64,000 nt of DNA from Rhodospirillales bacterium BBD 1991-14 (GCA_001657395.1 LYSY01000002.1:310001-374000), one strand, 5' to 3'; counted from the first letter of the stretch, positions 18,433 through 27,872 are shown. The notes: generated from the letters alone by a model not told the origin. Numbers and translations are program-made.

Positions 18433-18472
18433 GTATCGGCCATTGCGGCGTCCGTCAGGCAAGAGATCATCA

Positions 18473-18501
18473 ACCATAATAGGTCGATGACCTATAATCA
18501 A
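18473..18501 (-). promoter_or_regulatory. tetR-SMR promoter with operator in the spacer
   Basis: On the minus strand, -35 TTGATT (18501-18496) and -10 TATGGT (18478-18473) are 17 nt apart. The spacer 18479-18495 is exactly the palindrome ATAGGTC-gat-GACCTAT. A TetR dimer bound there would block RNA polymerase. The promoter boxes are only moderate matches; the palindrome is perfect. Confidence 0.6.
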
Positions 18502-18649
18502 GGAAACCCGGTCCGGAGCGGCCCCGACCGAAGGCCCGCAGATCGCCCGAAGATCCCCCGACGATCATTTGAACCCTCCGCCACGCTCCTTCGACCCATG
18601 AGCACCGACTGCACAGGACTTCACCGTCGGCCTGCGAAGGAGGAGAACC

Positions 18650-19306
18650 ATGATTCACAGGACATCGAAAATCGCGCTGCCAGCGCTGGCCGTGGCGGCG
18701 CTGCTTGCCGCGGGCCTGACCGGACAGGCTGCCGCCGAGACCGCTGCTGCCGAGACCCAGGCGCAGGGACCACGCCTGCTGCTCGCCCAGGCGGGCAAGG
18801 ACCAACAGATCAAGCCGGTCATCCGGCGCTTGGAGAAGAAGCCGACACGGCCGTCACGCGGCGGCGGCGTTCCCCAGGGGCCCGGCGGTCTCGATTCGGA
18901 GCCCCCGAAGCGGCTGCCCGATTTCGTCCTCCACCCCGGTCTTCCGGGCAGTGTGACCTCCGGCATGCCGAACACCGGCTTCTGCAAGCGCGAAAGCAAT
19001 GCCGGCGGCCCGGCAGACACCATCGCCTTCAAGGTGCAGTTCAAGACCAACGGTTCGCAGACACCGGCCGGCGGCTGGGGTGCGAGCCAGGTGACCGTTT
19101 CTTTCACCGGCGCCGGCATGGTCTCCGTGCCCCTGGTGAGCCCGATGTGGGACGGCACCATGCCTGTGGAGGTCGAGATCCCCAATGGCTGCTACAACGT
19201 CGGCGGCTGCCAATTCTCCATCATGATCGATCCGGCCAACATCGTCCCGGAAACCAGCAACGCCAACAACAGCACGACGAAGATCTGCGCCGCACCGGCC
19301 GGCTGA
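18650..19306 (+). CDS. Secreted CARDB-like protein of unknown function
   Basis: 218-residue protein with a clear Sec signal peptide (charged start, ALAVAALLAAGLTG core, cleavage near AAA-ET). It is followed by a Pro/Gly-rich linker and a single Ig-like domain resembling CARDB adhesion modules: alternating VTVSFTGAG-type strands and the closing IVPETSNANNSTTKIC, where the N-x-x-N-N pattern is typical. Several Cys residues suggest disulfides in the periplasm or outside. A GGAGGAG ribosome site precedes the ATG, and a strong terminator follows. No function is assigned. Confidence 0.75.
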   Translation: MIHRTSKIALPALAVAALLAAGLTGQAAAETAAAETQAQGPRLLLAQAGKDQQIKPVIRRLEKKPTRPSRGGGVPQGPGGLDSEPPKRLPDFVLHPGLPGSVTSGMPNTGFCKRESNAGGPADTIAFKVQFKTNGSQTPAGGWGASQVTVSFTGAGMVSVPLVSPMWDGTMPVEVEIPNGCYNVGGCQFSIMIDPANIVPETSNANNSTTKICAAPAG

Positions 19307-19335
19307 TCCCGGTCCTTGCGACTGCGCATAAAGAA

Positions 19336-19368
19336 CGGGCCCGGTCGCTGACCGGGCCCGCATCTTTT
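19336..19368. terminator. Strong terminator between convergent CARDB-like gene and rho
   Basis: Perfect 10-bp GC-rich stem CGGGCCCGGT / ACCGGGCCCG (19336-19345 / 19351-19360) with a 5-nt loop, followed by CATCTTTT on the plus strand and TTCTTT on the minus strand. It can serve both convergent genes. Confidence 0.85.
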
Positions 19369-19406
19369 GCAGCCGTTCGGGCGGCCTCGGCGCCGCCGCG
19401 ACGCCT

Positions 19407-20663
19407 CTACTGATTCATCGAGTCGAAGAAGTCCTGGTTGGTCTTCTGCTGCTTCAGCTTGTCCACCAGGAACTCCACGGAATCGGTGACGCCCATGGGC
19501 ATGAGGATACGGCGCAGCACCCACATCTTGGAGAGCGTGGCCTTGTCCACCAGAAGCTCTTCCTTGCGGGTGCCGGACTTGCCGATGTCGATGGCCGGGA
19601 AGGTGCGCTTGTCGGCCAGCTTGCGGTCGAGCACGATTTCCGAGTTACCGGTGCCCTTGAACTCTTCGAAGATGACCTCGTCCATGCGGCTGCCGGTGTC
19701 GATCAGCGCCGTGGCGATGATGGTCAGCGAACCACCCTCTTCGATGTTGCGGGCGGCGCCGAAGAAGCGCTTGGGGCGCTGCAGCGCGTTGGCGTCGACA
19801 CCGCCGGTCAGCACCTTGCCGGAGCTCGGCACCACGGTGTTGTAGGCACGCGCCAGACGGGTGATGGAGTCCAGCAGGATCACCACGTCCTTCTTGTGCT
19901 CCACCAGGCGCTTGGCCTTTTCGATCACCATCTCGGCGACCTGCACGTGGCGGCTGGCCGGCTCGTCGAAGGTGGAACTCACCACCTCGCCGTTGACCGA
20001 GCGGTCCATGTCGGTCACTTCCTCCGGCCGCTCGTCGATCAGCAGCACGATCAGGAAGATCTCCGGGTGGTTGGCCGCGATGGACTTGGCGACGTTCTGC
20101 AGGATCATCGTCTTGCCGGTGCGCGGCGGGGCGACGATCAGCGCACGCTGGCCTTTGCCGATGGGCGCCGTCAGGTCGATGACCCGCGGGGTCAGATCCT
20201 TGGTCGTGACGTCCTCGACTTCCAGCTTGATCTTCTCGTCCGGATAGAGCGGCGTCAGGTTGTCGAAGTTGATCCGGTGGCGGGAGTTTTCCGGCGGATC
20301 GAAGTTGATCTCGCTGACCTTCAGCAGGGCGAAATAGCGCTCGCCGTCCTTGGGGGAGCGGATCTGCCCTTCCACCGTATCGCCGGTGCGCAGACCGAAA
20401 CGGCGCACCTGGCTGGGGCTCACGTAAATGTCATCGGGGCCGGCCAGGTAATTCGACTCCGGCGAGCGCAGAAACCCGAAGCCGTCCTGCAGGATTTCCA
20501 GGACGCCCCTTCCGTAGATCGGCTGATCGTTCTCCGCCAGATGCTTCAGGATCGCGAACATCATGTCCTGCTTGCGCAGGGTGCTGGCGTTCTCGATTTC
20601 CAGCTCTTCAGCAAAGGCCAAAAGGTCTGCCGGACTCTTGGCTTTCAGTTCTTGAAGGTTCAT
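19407..20663 (-). CDS. rho: Transcription termination factor Rho
   Basis: Hexameric RNA helicase that ends transcription at C-rich unstructured RNA. The 418-residue product, nearly identical in length to the E. coli protein, has an N-terminal RNA-binding domain ([16 protein letters not shown]), Walker A APPRTGKT, Walker [17 protein letters not shown] and the secondary-site [18 protein letters not shown]. It starts the leftward block rho-hemJ-hemH-hemE conserved next to alphaproteobacterial origins. The 273-bp leader upstream holds no recognised riboswitch. Confidence 0.98.
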   Translation of the reverse strand: MNLQELKAKSPADLLAFAEELEIENASTLRKQDMMFAILKHLAENDQPIYGRGVLEILQDGFGFLRSPESNYLAGPDDIYVSPSQVRRFGLRTGDTVEGQIRSPKDGERYFALLKVSEINFDPPENSRHRINFDNLTPLYPDEKIKLEVEDVTTKDLTPRVIDLTAPIGKGQRALIVAPPRTGKTMILQNVAKSIAANHPEIFLIVLLIDERPEEVTDMDRSVNGEVVSSTFDEPASRHVQVAEMVIEKAKRLVEHKKDVVILLDSITRLARAYNTVVPSSGKVLTGGVDANALQRPKRFFGAARNIEEGGSLTIIATALIDTGSRMDEVIFEEFKGTGNSEIVLDRKLADKRTFPAIDIGKSGTRKEELLVDKATLSKMWVLRRILMPMGVTDSVEFLVDKLKQQKTNQDFFDSMNQ

Positions 20664-20936
20664 GGGCGCTTACGCCTGTGTTCGATCGAAGGGGAGAGAA
20701 AGAGGACTGGTCTGGAACTGCATCCTGGGTTTGCTACGCATGCGGACGCAGGATGATCGGAAAAGACCGCTGACCGGGGGAAGAAATCCCAACTACAGCC
20801 TACACTTGGCTGGTTAACGAAACATGACTCGACATATGGGATCGACACCGCCGGACGGCAAGGTGCTGAGGATTGGCTGATCGTTACTGCAGGCCGCACA
20901 CTAAGTCAAGCGGGGTAAATCCCTGCAACAACAGCA

Positions 20937-21380
20937 TCAAAACGGCTTCACGACGACGAAGACAACGATCCCGATCATCAGCACCGCCGGCACTTCGTTC
21001 ATGACGCGATAGAAGCCTTCGCTGTGGCGGTTGGCGTCCTCGGCAAAGGCGCGGCGCCAGCGCGCGGCCACCATGTGCAGAACCGTGAGGACCAGCAAGA
21101 GGGTCAGCTTGGCGTGGAACCAGCCGTCGCCCCAGGCCTCGATATGGGCGGCCAGCGCCAGCCCGGCGGCCCAGGCCACCAGCATGGAAGGGTTCATGAT
21201 CGCCCGCAGCAGGCGCCGCTCCATGACCTTGAAGGTCTCGGATTGTTTGGAGCCCACCTCCGCCTGGCAGTGATAGACGAAGAGCCGCGGAAGATAGAGG
21301 AATCCAGCCATCCAGGCGATCACCGCCAGGATGTGCAGGCTCTTCACCCAGAGATAACCCTCGCCCAGAAATCCCGCCAC
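20937..21380 (-). CDS. hemJ: Protoporphyrinogen IX oxidase HemJ
   Basis: Membrane protein of about 147 residues that oxidises protoporphyrinogen IX to protoporphyrin IX, the penultimate step of heme synthesis. It has four predicted helices, the His of VKSLHILAVIAWMAG and the later RFMN-like YRVMNEVPAVLMI segment. A GTG at 21380 after AGGA fits the family start; the same frame runs further back, overlapping hemH, without similarity. It follows hemH on the same strand, so the three last heme steps are grouped. Confidence 0.85.
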   Translation of the reverse strand: MAGFLGEGYLWVKSLHILAVIAWMAGFLYLPRLFVYHCQAEVGSKQSETFKVMERRLLRAIMNPSMLVAWAAGLALAAHIEAWGDGWFHAKLTLLLVLTVLHMVAARWRRAFAEDANRHSEGFYRVMNEVPAVLMIGIVVFVVVKPF

Positions 21381-21450
21381 AACCGTTTGTTCCTGTTCAG
21401 ATGTTTCAAGGCCCGTTCTGAGCAGCAGCCCCGTGCATGAACCCGGGGAA

Positions 21451-22503
21451 TCACTCCGGGGCCTGGGGGCAGCCGCTCCAGGAGCCCGGGCAGAAGCGCC
21501 CGACGGCGTGGGAGCAGATCGCCCGGCCGCTGCCGCGCAGGCGACGGATCTGCTCGCCGAGGCCGGCGATGAAGGCCGCATCGCTGGAGACCGTCGGCAC
21601 CCGCAGATAAGCCGGCACGCCGGCCTGCTCGGCCAGTTCGCGGTACTCGATATCGAGCTCCACCAGGGTTTCCGAATGCTCGGAGACGAAGGCGATGGGA
21701 ACCACGATGACCGCCCGGCCGTCGCGTCCCGCCCGCTCGATCTCCGCCTCCGTCGCCGGGCCGATCCATTCCAGCGGGCCGACCCGGCTCTGGTAGCAGA
21801 CCACCCAATCCAGGTTGACCTCGCCCATGGCCTTCACCACCGCGGCGACCGACTGTTCCACCTGCCACTGGTAGGGATCACCCTTCTCGACAATCTTCTT
21901 CGGCAGGCCATGGGCGGAGAACAGCACACGCGGCGGTGCCTCGCTCTCGCCCCCGATCTCACGCAGGGCCTTGCGCAGCCCCTCCACCGAGGCGGCAACG
22001 AAGCCGGGCTCGGCCGGATAGCAGCAGAGCGTGCGGCTGGGCGCGTTCACCCCGGCCGCCGTGGCCTCGCGCGCCCACTCCCTCAGCGAGGAGGCCGAGG
22101 TGGTGGTCGAAAACTGCGGATAGAGCGGGACCAGCAGAACTTCGTCGGGAGCGTAGTCGGCTACGGCCCGGGCCGCTTCCGACGCCCGTGGATGCCAGTA
22201 GCGCATGGCGATGAAGACACGCCATTCGGTGCCCTCGCCATCCTGCCCGTCCAGATCGGCCAGCAGCGCCGCAGCCTGGTCCTCGGTATTGGGGAGGAGC
22301 GGCGATCCGCCGCCCAGCTCGCGGTAGATCTCCTGCGCGATGGGGGCCCGCCGCTTGGAAATGACCTTGGCCAGCAGCCAGCGCAACGGTCCCGGAAGGC
22401 CGATGATCGCCGGATCGTTGAAGAGGTTGAACAGAAAGGGCTGCACGGCCTCCTGACTGTCCGGCCCGCCGAGATTGAAGAGAACGACTGCGACTTTGCT
22501 CAT
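21451..22503 (-). CDS. hemH: Ferrochelatase
   Basis: Inserts ferrous iron into protoporphyrin IX to make heme. The 350-residue product begins MSKVAVVLFNLGGPD, with the metal-site region LFSAHGLPKKIVEKGDPY and the SEHSETLVELDIEY segment containing the conserved His and Glu. The C-terminus carries three Cys (ICSHAVGRFCPGSWSGC), like the [2Fe-2S] cluster ligands known in some alphaproteobacterial and animal ferrochelatases; a fourth could come from the internal LCCYPAEP. Start at ATG 22503; an upstream in-frame start adds nine unrelated residues. Confidence 0.96.
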   Translation of the reverse strand: MSKVAVVLFNLGGPDSQEAVQPFLFNLFNDPAIIGLPGPLRWLLAKVISKRRAPIAQEIYRELGGGSPLLPNTEDQAAALLADLDGQDGEGTEWRVFIAMRYWHPRASEAARAVADYAPDEVLLVPLYPQFSTTTSASSLREWAREATAAGVNAPSRTLCCYPAEPGFVAASVEGLRKALREIGGESEAPPRVLFSAHGLPKKIVEKGDPYQWQVEQSVAAVVKAMGEVNLDWVVCYQSRVGPLEWIGPATEAEIERAGRDGRAVIVVPIAFVSEHSETLVELDIEYRELAEQAGVPAYLRVPTVSSDAAFIAGLGEQIRRLRGSGRAICSHAVGRFCPGSWSGCPQAPE

Positions 22504-22519
22504 GGGATGGTTCCGCGCC

Positions 22520-23575
22520 CTATCCGGCATGCTCGGCGCTGAAGGCGTGAATCTGCTCCATCAGGCGGCTGACGTGCTCCGGGGGCGTCTGGGGCACGAT
22601 GCCGTGGCCCAGATTGAAAACGAAGGGTCCCTGCCCCAGTTCCCGCAGAATGCGGTCAACGGCTGCGGTCAAACCTTCGCCGCCGGCGACCAGCATAATC
22701 GGATCGAGGTTTCCCTGAACTGCGACATGGCGCTGCAGTTCCGTGCGGGCCCAGGCGAGCGGCACCGTGGTGTCGAGACCCAGCGCCTGGGCACCGGTCT
22801 CCCGCGCGAAATCGACGTACAGCAGGCCTGCACCGCGGGGAAAGAGGATGACCGGGACCTCCGGCCGCTCCCGCCGCAGGCGGGCTGTCAGCGTCTTCGC
22901 GGGCTCCAGGCACCATTCGCGAAAGGCGGCCTCCGGCCAGACGCCGGCCCAGGAATCGAAGATCTGCACGGCCTCCGCACCGGCGTCGATCTGGGCGATG
23001 AGATAATCTCCGGTGGCGTCGACCAGAAGATCGATCAGGCGCCGGAAATCCTCTGGCGCGCCATAGGCCCAGCGTTTCCCGGCCGCGAAGTCCTTGCTGC
23101 TTCCGCCTTCCAGCATATAGCTGGCAACCGTCCAGGGGGCGCCGGCAAAGCCGATCAGCGCGACCTCTTTCGGCAGGCTCTCGCGCAGGCGCCGCACCGT
23201 CTCGTAGACCGGTGCCAGGGCCGCATGCAGGCCGTCTTTGGACAGCCGGTCGAGACCGGCCGCCGTCTCGATCGCCTCCAACCGGGGGCCGACACCCTCT
23301 TCGAACCAGACCTTCTGCCCCAGAGCGTGGGGAACCACCAGGATATCCGAGAACAGGATCGCCGCGTCGAAACCGTAGCGCCGGATTGGCTGCAGCGTGA
23401 TCTCGACCGCCAGATCCGGCGTGAAACAGAGGTCCAGGAAGCCGTCGGCCTCGGCCCGCAGCTTGCGGTATTCCGGCAGATAGCGCCCGGCCTGGCGCAT
23501 CAGCCAGACCGGGGGTCTCGGCAGAGTTTCGCCGTTCAGGGCGCGCAACAGCAGTTTTTCGTCGGTTTGCGTCAC
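22520..23575 (-). CDS. hemE: Uroporphyrinogen decarboxylase
   Basis: Removes four acetate carboxyls from uroporphyrinogen III to give coproporphyrinogen III. The 351-residue product from GTG 23575 has [17 protein letters not shown] near the N-terminus (substrate Arg residues), the [12 protein letters not shown] segment with the catalytic Asp, and [13 protein letters not shown]. The frame can be extended upstream from a TTG, but the added part has no similarity and reaches into the predicted origin. It is 16 nt before hemH. hemE beside the origin is the same arrangement as in Caulobacter. Confidence 0.97.
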   Translation of the reverse strand: MTQTDEKLLLRALNGETLPRPPVWLMRQAGRYLPEYRKLRAEADGFLDLCFTPDLAVEITLQPIRRYGFDAAILFSDILVVPHALGQKVWFEEGVGPRLEAIETAAGLDRLSKDGLHAALAPVYETVRRLRESLPKEVALIGFAGAPWTVASYMLEGGSSKDFAAGKRWAYGAPEDFRRLIDLLVDATGDYLIAQIDAGAEAVQIFDSWAGVWPEAAFREWCLEPAKTLTARLRRERPEVPVILFPRGAGLLYVDFARETGAQALGLDTTVPLAWARTELQRHVAVQGNLDPIMLVAGGEGLTAAVDRILRELGQGPFVFNLGHGIVPQTPPEHVSRLMEQIHAFSAEHAG

Positions 23576-24163
23576 TCGGCCTCGTTGCGGGAAAGGAAGT
23601 CCGTGGAGAGTGTTCTGAGGGTTCCGCGATAGCGAAATGTAAGGAGCCAGAACAGACAAGATGGCCTTTTCCGCAGGCTTGGCAAAGCCCCCTTCTTCCA
23701 AAAAAGAATCTTAAAAGGGTTTTGGATTTTGTTGTTTATCCCTGTGAGAGTCGGGGATCTGCGCTTTGCCGGAAGTTGTCCCGAGAGTCGTCCGCAAGGG
23801 GCCGGCAGCCGCCCCCGTTCTGTGCACGAGCATGGCACAAGCAGTCCGAAGGGGCGGTTATCCGGCGGCTTGCGCGAACCCGGTAAGCAGGGGATAACGG
23901 GGAAAACCCCGGCGGCCAGGGTGCCGTTGTGGGGTTTTCGGCTGTTGTGGGTGTCTGTGGTTCACAAGGGAAGACTCGTCTGACGGATTGCAGGCCAGGC
24001 GTGATGAAAATCCGCCCTGGCCGGGGCGACTCGGATTTTCCCCCGGTTTTCATCCCGGCTGCACAGGTCATACACAGAATCGCCGCCCGGACCGGCGCGC
24101 GGCTGGTCCGCCCCGGGAGGTCCATCTGGCGGCGGTGCGAGGAGAGGGGCAAGGAGAGGCCGG
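23576..24163. other. Predicted chromosomal replication origin (oriC), hemE-ppsR gap
   Basis: 588 bp without a credible gene between divergent hemE and ppsR, the place of the mapped Caulobacter origin and of predicted origins in other alphaproteobacteria. It has an AT-rich patch (about 23690-23745) in otherwise GC-rich DNA and DnaA-box-like 9-mers: TTATCCCTG (23736-23744), TTATCCGGC (23858-23866), TTATCCCCT on the minus strand (23889-23897) and TCATACACA (24068-24076). None is a perfect TTATCCACA. Genes on both sides mostly point away from it, and parS lies 15-18 kb to the left. The call rests mainly on synteny. Confidence 0.75.
24003..24054. other. Nested inverted repeats inside predicted oriC
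   Basis: GAAAATCCG (24006-24014) is the exact reverse complement of CGGATTTTC (24032-24040), while the overlapping GATGAAAA (24003-24010) pairs with TTTTCATC (24047-24054). Two mutually exclusive stems are possible. They could be an origin structure, a protein site, or part of the ppsR leader. Confidence 0.6.
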
Positions 24164-24985
24164 ATGGCGACCCATCATCTGCATCTGGTGTCGGACTCGA
24201 CCGGCGAGACGATCAACTCCGTCGCGCGGGCCTGCCTGGTGCAGTTCAGTGGCGTGGAGCCGGTCGAGCATGTCTGGAGCCTGGTGCGCACCCGCGGCAT
24301 GATGAACAAGGTGGTCAGTCAGATCGAAGCCCATCCCGGTCCGGTCCTGTTCACTCTGGTCAACCACAGTCTGCGCGATCAGCTCACCAGTTGCTGCATG
24401 CAGCTCGGGGTGCCCTGCATTGCCATTCTCGATCCCGTGATCCACACCATGGCCAATTATTTCGGCGTCGAGATGAAAGGCACACCGGGGCTGCAGCACG
24501 CCCTCGATGCCGAGTACTTCGGGCGCATGGATGCCATGACCTTCGCGCTCACCCACGATGACGGCCAGCACTGCAGCGACCTGGCCAAGGCGGACATCAT
24601 TCTGGTCGGCGTTTCGCGCACCTCGAAGACGCCGACCTGCATGTATCTGGCCAACCGCGGCATCAAGGCGGCGAACATTCCCGTGGTGCCCGGCTGCCCG
24701 ATTCCGGATGAACTGCTGCAGGCCGACGGGCCGCTGATCATCGGGCTCACCAAGGATCCGGCGCGCCTCGTCCAGGTTCGCCAGAACCGCCTGCGCATGC
24801 TCACCGACGACCGCCAGGAGACCGACTACGTGAACCTCGAGTCGGTGCGCGAGGAAATCGCCCAGGCGCGGCGCTTCTGCGTCGAACACGGCTGGCCGCT
24901 GATCGACGTCACGCGGCGGTCGATCGAGGAAACGGCTGCCACCATCATGAGCTACTACGCGCGGCACATCGGCGGCGAACCATGA
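24164..24985 (+). CDS. ppsR: Pyruvate, phosphate dikinase / PEP synthase regulatory protein (kinase/pyrophosphorylase)
   Basis: Bifunctional DUF299 enzyme that phosphorylates with ADP, and dephosphorylates with phosphate, the catalytic region of PEP synthase or pyruvate phosphate dikinase. The 273-residue product has the P-loop GVSRTSKTP (residues 149-157), an N-terminal LVSDSTGETI, and the closing RSIEETAATIM. Its target dikinase is not in the window. It is the right-hand neighbour of the predicted origin and begins the rightward block ppsR-maf-aroE-coaE-dnaQ. A GGAGAGG-type ribosome site lies just before the ATG. Confidence 0.95.
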   Translation: MATHHLHLVSDSTGETINSVARACLVQFSGVEPVEHVWSLVRTRGMMNKVVSQIEAHPGPVLFTLVNHSLRDQLTSCCMQLGVPCIAILDPVIHTMANYFGVEMKGTPGLQHALDAEYFGRMDAMTFALTHDDGQHCSDLAKADIILVGVSRTSKTPTCMYLANRGIKAANIPVVPGCPIPDELLQADGPLIIGLTKDPARLVQVRQNRLRMLTDDRQETDYVNLESVREEIAQARRFCVEHGWPLIDVTRRSIEETAATIMSYYARHIGGEP

Positions 24986-24995
24986 AGAGGCCGTC

Positions 24996-25658
24996 ATGAC
25001 GGCGGGTGCGAAAACGGCGAATGCGACACCGGCTGGCGCGCCGGTTCTGATGGCGGAAAACGCACCGCAACTCATTCTTGCTTCCGGCAGCGCGACACGG
25101 GCGGCACTCTTGACGGCGGCCGGGCTCCGCTTCACGGCCCGGGCCGCCGCGGTGGACGAGGCCGCGGTCAAGGACTCGCTGCAGGCCGAGGGGGCGACAG
25201 CGGCGCAGACCGCCGAAACCCTGGCCGAGTTGAAAGCCCAGCGGGTCGCCGCCGGCCATTCCGGCGCCCTGGTCATCGGCGCCGACCAGATGCTCTCCTG
25301 CAACGATCTGTGGTTCGACAAGCCGCCGGACCGCGACCACGCCGCCGCCCAGCTTCGCGCACTCAGCGGCAAGACCCATGAGCTTTCCACAGCCGTCTGC
25401 GTGGTGCGCGACGGCGGCCGGCTCTGGCACCACAACGCCGTGGCGCGCCTGACCATGCGCAGTCTCTCCGATGCGTTCATCGAGGCTTACCTCGAGGCCT
25501 GCGGTCCGGAGGTCCTCGGCTCCGTCGGTGCCTATCAACTGGAAGGCAGGGGCGCTCAGCTCTTCACCCGGGTCGAAGGGGACTTCTTCACCGTGCTCGG
25601 CCTGCCGCTGCTGCCGCTGCTCGACTTCCTGCGCGCCAACAAGGTGCTGTCGTCATGA
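24996..25658 (+). CDS. maf: Maf-family nucleotide pyrophosphatase
   Basis: House-cleaning nucleoside triphosphate pyrophosphatase thought to remove non-canonical or methylated nucleotides. The 220-residue frame has the phosphate-binding LASGSATR (about residues 28-35), the GADQML acidic motif and the closing DFFTVLGLPLLPLLDFL. A second ATG at 25050 (MAENAPQL) gives a 202-residue protein closer to the normal size, so the true start may be there. The stop overlaps the aroE start by 4 nt. Confidence 0.92.
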   Translation: MTAGAKTANATPAGAPVLMAENAPQLILASGSATRAALLTAAGLRFTARAAAVDEAAVKDSLQAEGATAAQTAETLAELKAQRVAAGHSGALVIGADQMLSCNDLWFDKPPDRDHAAAQLRALSGKTHELSTAVCVVRDGGRLWHHNAVARLTMRSLSDAFIEAYLEACGPEVLGSVGAYQLEGRGAQLFTRVEGDFFTVLGLPLLPLLDFLRANKVLSS

Positions 25659-26494
25659 TCCTGAGCGGCAAGGCGGCCCTCGCCGGGGTGATCGGCTGGC
25701 CGGTCGGACACTCCCGCTCGCCGCGTCTGCACGGCTTCTGGCTGGACCACTACGGCATCGACGGCGCCTACCTGCCCCTGCCGGTGGCACCGGAGAACCT
25801 GGAGAGCGCTCTGCGCGGCCTGCGCGATGCGGGCTTCCGCGGCCTGAACGTCACGATCCCGCACAAGGAAAGCGTGATGGCGCTCTGCGACCGTGTCGAC
25901 GATGCCGCGCGGCGCATCGGTGCGGTCAACACGCTGGTCTTCGGTGCCGACGGCATCAAGGGATCCAACAGCGATGCCTTCGGGTTCTTCGAGAACCTCA
26001 AGGCGGCAGCGCCGGACTACAATGCGGCGAGCGGCCCTGCCCTTCTGCTGGGCGCGGGCGGCGCGGCGCGGGCGGTGGCGGTGGCGCTTCTGGATGCCGG
26101 TCTCGCGGAACTGAGGATCTGCAATCGCAGCCCGGAGCGGGCCGAGCGCCTTGCGGCAGAGCTCGGTTCCAGGGTGAAGGTCGTGTCCTGGGACGATCGG
26201 GCTGCAGCCCTCGACGACCTCGGCCTTCTGGTCAACAGCACCTCCCTCGGGATGACCGGCCAGCCACCGCTGGCATTGGACCTGAACCGCCTGGCCGAAG
26301 GCGCGGTGGTCTACGATCTCGTCTATGCGCCCTTGGAAACGCCACTCCTGGCGGATGCCCGGGCACGTGGCGCGCGGGCCGTTGACGGACTCGGCATGCT
26401 GCTGCATCAGGCGCGCCCCGGCTTTGCCGCGTGGTTCGGTGTCGAGCCGAAGGTGACGGCGGCGCTGCGCGACTTCGTTCTGCAGGACGGCTAG
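25655..26494 (+). CDS. aroE: Shikimate dehydrogenase (NADP+)
   Basis: Reduces 3-dehydroshikimate to shikimate in the aromatic amino acid pathway. The 279-residue product has the substrate-binding [14 protein letters not shown] (Ser20, Ser22), NVTIPHKE with the catalytic Lys, the NADP-binding [10 protein letters not shown] and [11 protein letters not shown], and the closing [18 protein letters not shown]. It overlaps maf by 4 nt and precedes coaE by 5 nt, so it is read in one operon. Confidence 0.97.
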   Translation: MILSGKAALAGVIGWPVGHSRSPRLHGFWLDHYGIDGAYLPLPVAPENLESALRGLRDAGFRGLNVTIPHKESVMALCDRVDDAARRIGAVNTLVFGADGIKGSNSDAFGFFENLKAAAPDYNAASGPALLLGAGGAARAVAVALLDAGLAELRICNRSPERAERLAAELGSRVKVVSWDDRAAALDDLGLLVNSTSLGMTGQPPLALDLNRLAEGAVVYDLVYAPLETPLLADARARGARAVDGLGMLLHQARPGFAAWFGVEPKVTAALRDFVLQDG

Positions 26495-26499
26495 ACGGC

Positions 26500-27144
26500 A
26501 TGCTGGTGATCGGTCTCACCGGGTCCATCGGGATGGGCAAGTCCACGGCGGTGGGCATGCTGCGCCGGCTCGGCCTGCCGGTCCACGATGCCGATGCCGC
26601 CGTCCACGCCCTGATGGCCAAGGGCGGCGCTGCGGTCGCCGCGGTGGAGGCGGCCTTTCCCGGCGTCGTGGTCGACGGCGCCGTGGACCGCCAGCGCCTC
26701 GGCGACCGGGTGCTGGGCGACGCGGCGGCCCTGCAGCGTCTCGAGGCGATTCTCCACCCCCTGGCGCGGGCCAGCGCGCGGCGCTTCCTCGCCAAGCAGG
26801 CCCGCCTGCGCCGGCCCTTGGCGGTGCTGGACATTCCGCTGCTGTTCGAAACCGGCGGCGAAGCGCTCTGCGACGTCGTGATTGTGGTCTCCGCACCGGC
26901 GGCGACACAGCGCCTGCGCGTGCTGGGCCGCCCCGGGATGACCGAAGCCCGCTTGCAGGCGGTGCTCGATCGGCAGATGCCGGATGCCGAGAAGCGCCGG
27001 CGCGCCGACTTCGTGGTGCAGACGGGGCTCGACAAGGCCCACAGCTTGAACCAGCTGCGCCGCATCGTCACACTGTTGCGCGCAGGTGCCGAAGCGGCAG
27101 GGCGGCCGCGGCCGCTGCGCGAGATCATCGGGAGATACGGCTGA
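26500..27144 (+). CDS. coaE: Dephospho-CoA kinase
   Basis: Final enzyme of coenzyme A synthesis, phosphorylating the 3'-hydroxyl of dephospho-CoA. The 214-residue product starts [16 protein letters not shown] with the P-loop at residues 8-16, followed by [19 protein letters not shown] and the lid segment [15 protein letters not shown]. The frame extends upstream into aroE without similarity. The stop overlaps the dnaQ ATG by 1 nt. Confidence 0.97.
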   Translation: MLVIGLTGSIGMGKSTAVGMLRRLGLPVHDADAAVHALMAKGGAAVAAVEAAFPGVVVDGAVDRQRLGDRVLGDAAALQRLEAILHPLARASARRFLAKQARLRRPLAVLDIPLLFETGGEALCDVVIVVSAPAATQRLRVLGRPGMTEARLQAVLDRQMPDAEKRRRADFVVQTGLDKAHSLNQLRRIVTLLRAGAEAAGRPRPLREIIGRYG

Positions 27145-27815
27145 TGCGGGAAATCGTGCTGGATACCGAGACCACCGGGCTGGACCCGGCGGCGGGCCAC
27201 CGGATCGTGGAAGTGGCGGGCCTCGAGCTGCTGCACCACGTTCCCACCGGGCGCACCTTCCGGGAGTACATCAACCCGGAACGGGACATGCCGGAGGAAG
27301 CGGAGAAGATCCACGGTCTGAGCAGCACTTTTCTGGCCGACAAGCCGGTCTTCGCCCAGATCGCCACGGCCTTCCTCGATTTCATCGGCGATGCCAAGCT
27401 GGTCATCCACAACGCCCAGTTCGACATGAAGTTTCTCAATGCCGAACTGAAGGCTGCCGGCATGGACACCCTGCCCGGCGACCGCGCCGTCGACACCGTC
27501 GCCATGGCGCGCAAGCGTTTTCCCGGCGCCCAGGTCAGTCTCGACGCGCTCTGCCGGCGCTTCGAGATCGACAACTCCGCGCGCACCTTTCACGGCGCGC
27601 TTCTGGACTGCGAACTGCTGGCGGAGGTCTATCTGGAACTCTCAGGGGGGCGTCAGCCCGGTCTGACCCTGGAGGGTCAGCAGCCGCGGCGCGCGGCGGT
27701 CTCCCCCCTGGCCCGGGACGCGCGGCCGCCGCGCCCGCACAGTGCTTCGCCGGAGGAGAAAGCGGCCCACGAAGCGATGCTCGCCAAGCTCAGCGACCCG
27801 CTCTGGCGCCAGTAA
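27144..27815 (+). CDS. dnaQ: DNA polymerase III subunit epsilon (proofreading exonuclease)
   Basis: 3'-5' exonuclease proofreading subunit of the replicase. The 223-residue product has the DEDDh exonuclease set: [10 protein letters not shown] (Exo I), [11 protein letters not shown] (Exo II) and [14 protein letters not shown] (Exo III), followed by a low-complexity Pro/Arg-rich tail that would hold the polymerase-binding segment. It closes the operon and converges with secB. Confidence 0.96.
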   Translation: MREIVLDTETTGLDPAAGHRIVEVAGLELLHHVPTGRTFREYINPERDMPEEAEKIHGLSSTFLADKPVFAQIATAFLDFIGDAKLVIHNAQFDMKFLNAELKAAGMDTLPGDRAVDTVAMARKRFPGAQVSLDALCRRFEIDNSARTFHGALLDCELLAEVYLELSGGRQPGLTLEGQQPRRAAVSPLARDARPPRPHSASPEEKAAHEAMLAKLSDPLWRQ

Positions 27816-27832
27816 AGGCTGCGCTGACCGGA

Positions 27833-27846
27833 CCCTGTCGGCAGGG
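27833..27846. terminator. Weak hairpin between convergent dnaQ and secB
   Basis: CCCTG-tcgg-CAGGG forms a 5-bp stem in the 57-bp gap between convergent genes. There is no T-run, so the function is unsure. Confidence 0.3.
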
Positions 27847-27872
27847 CTGTACTGTGATGGCGTGAAGTAGGG

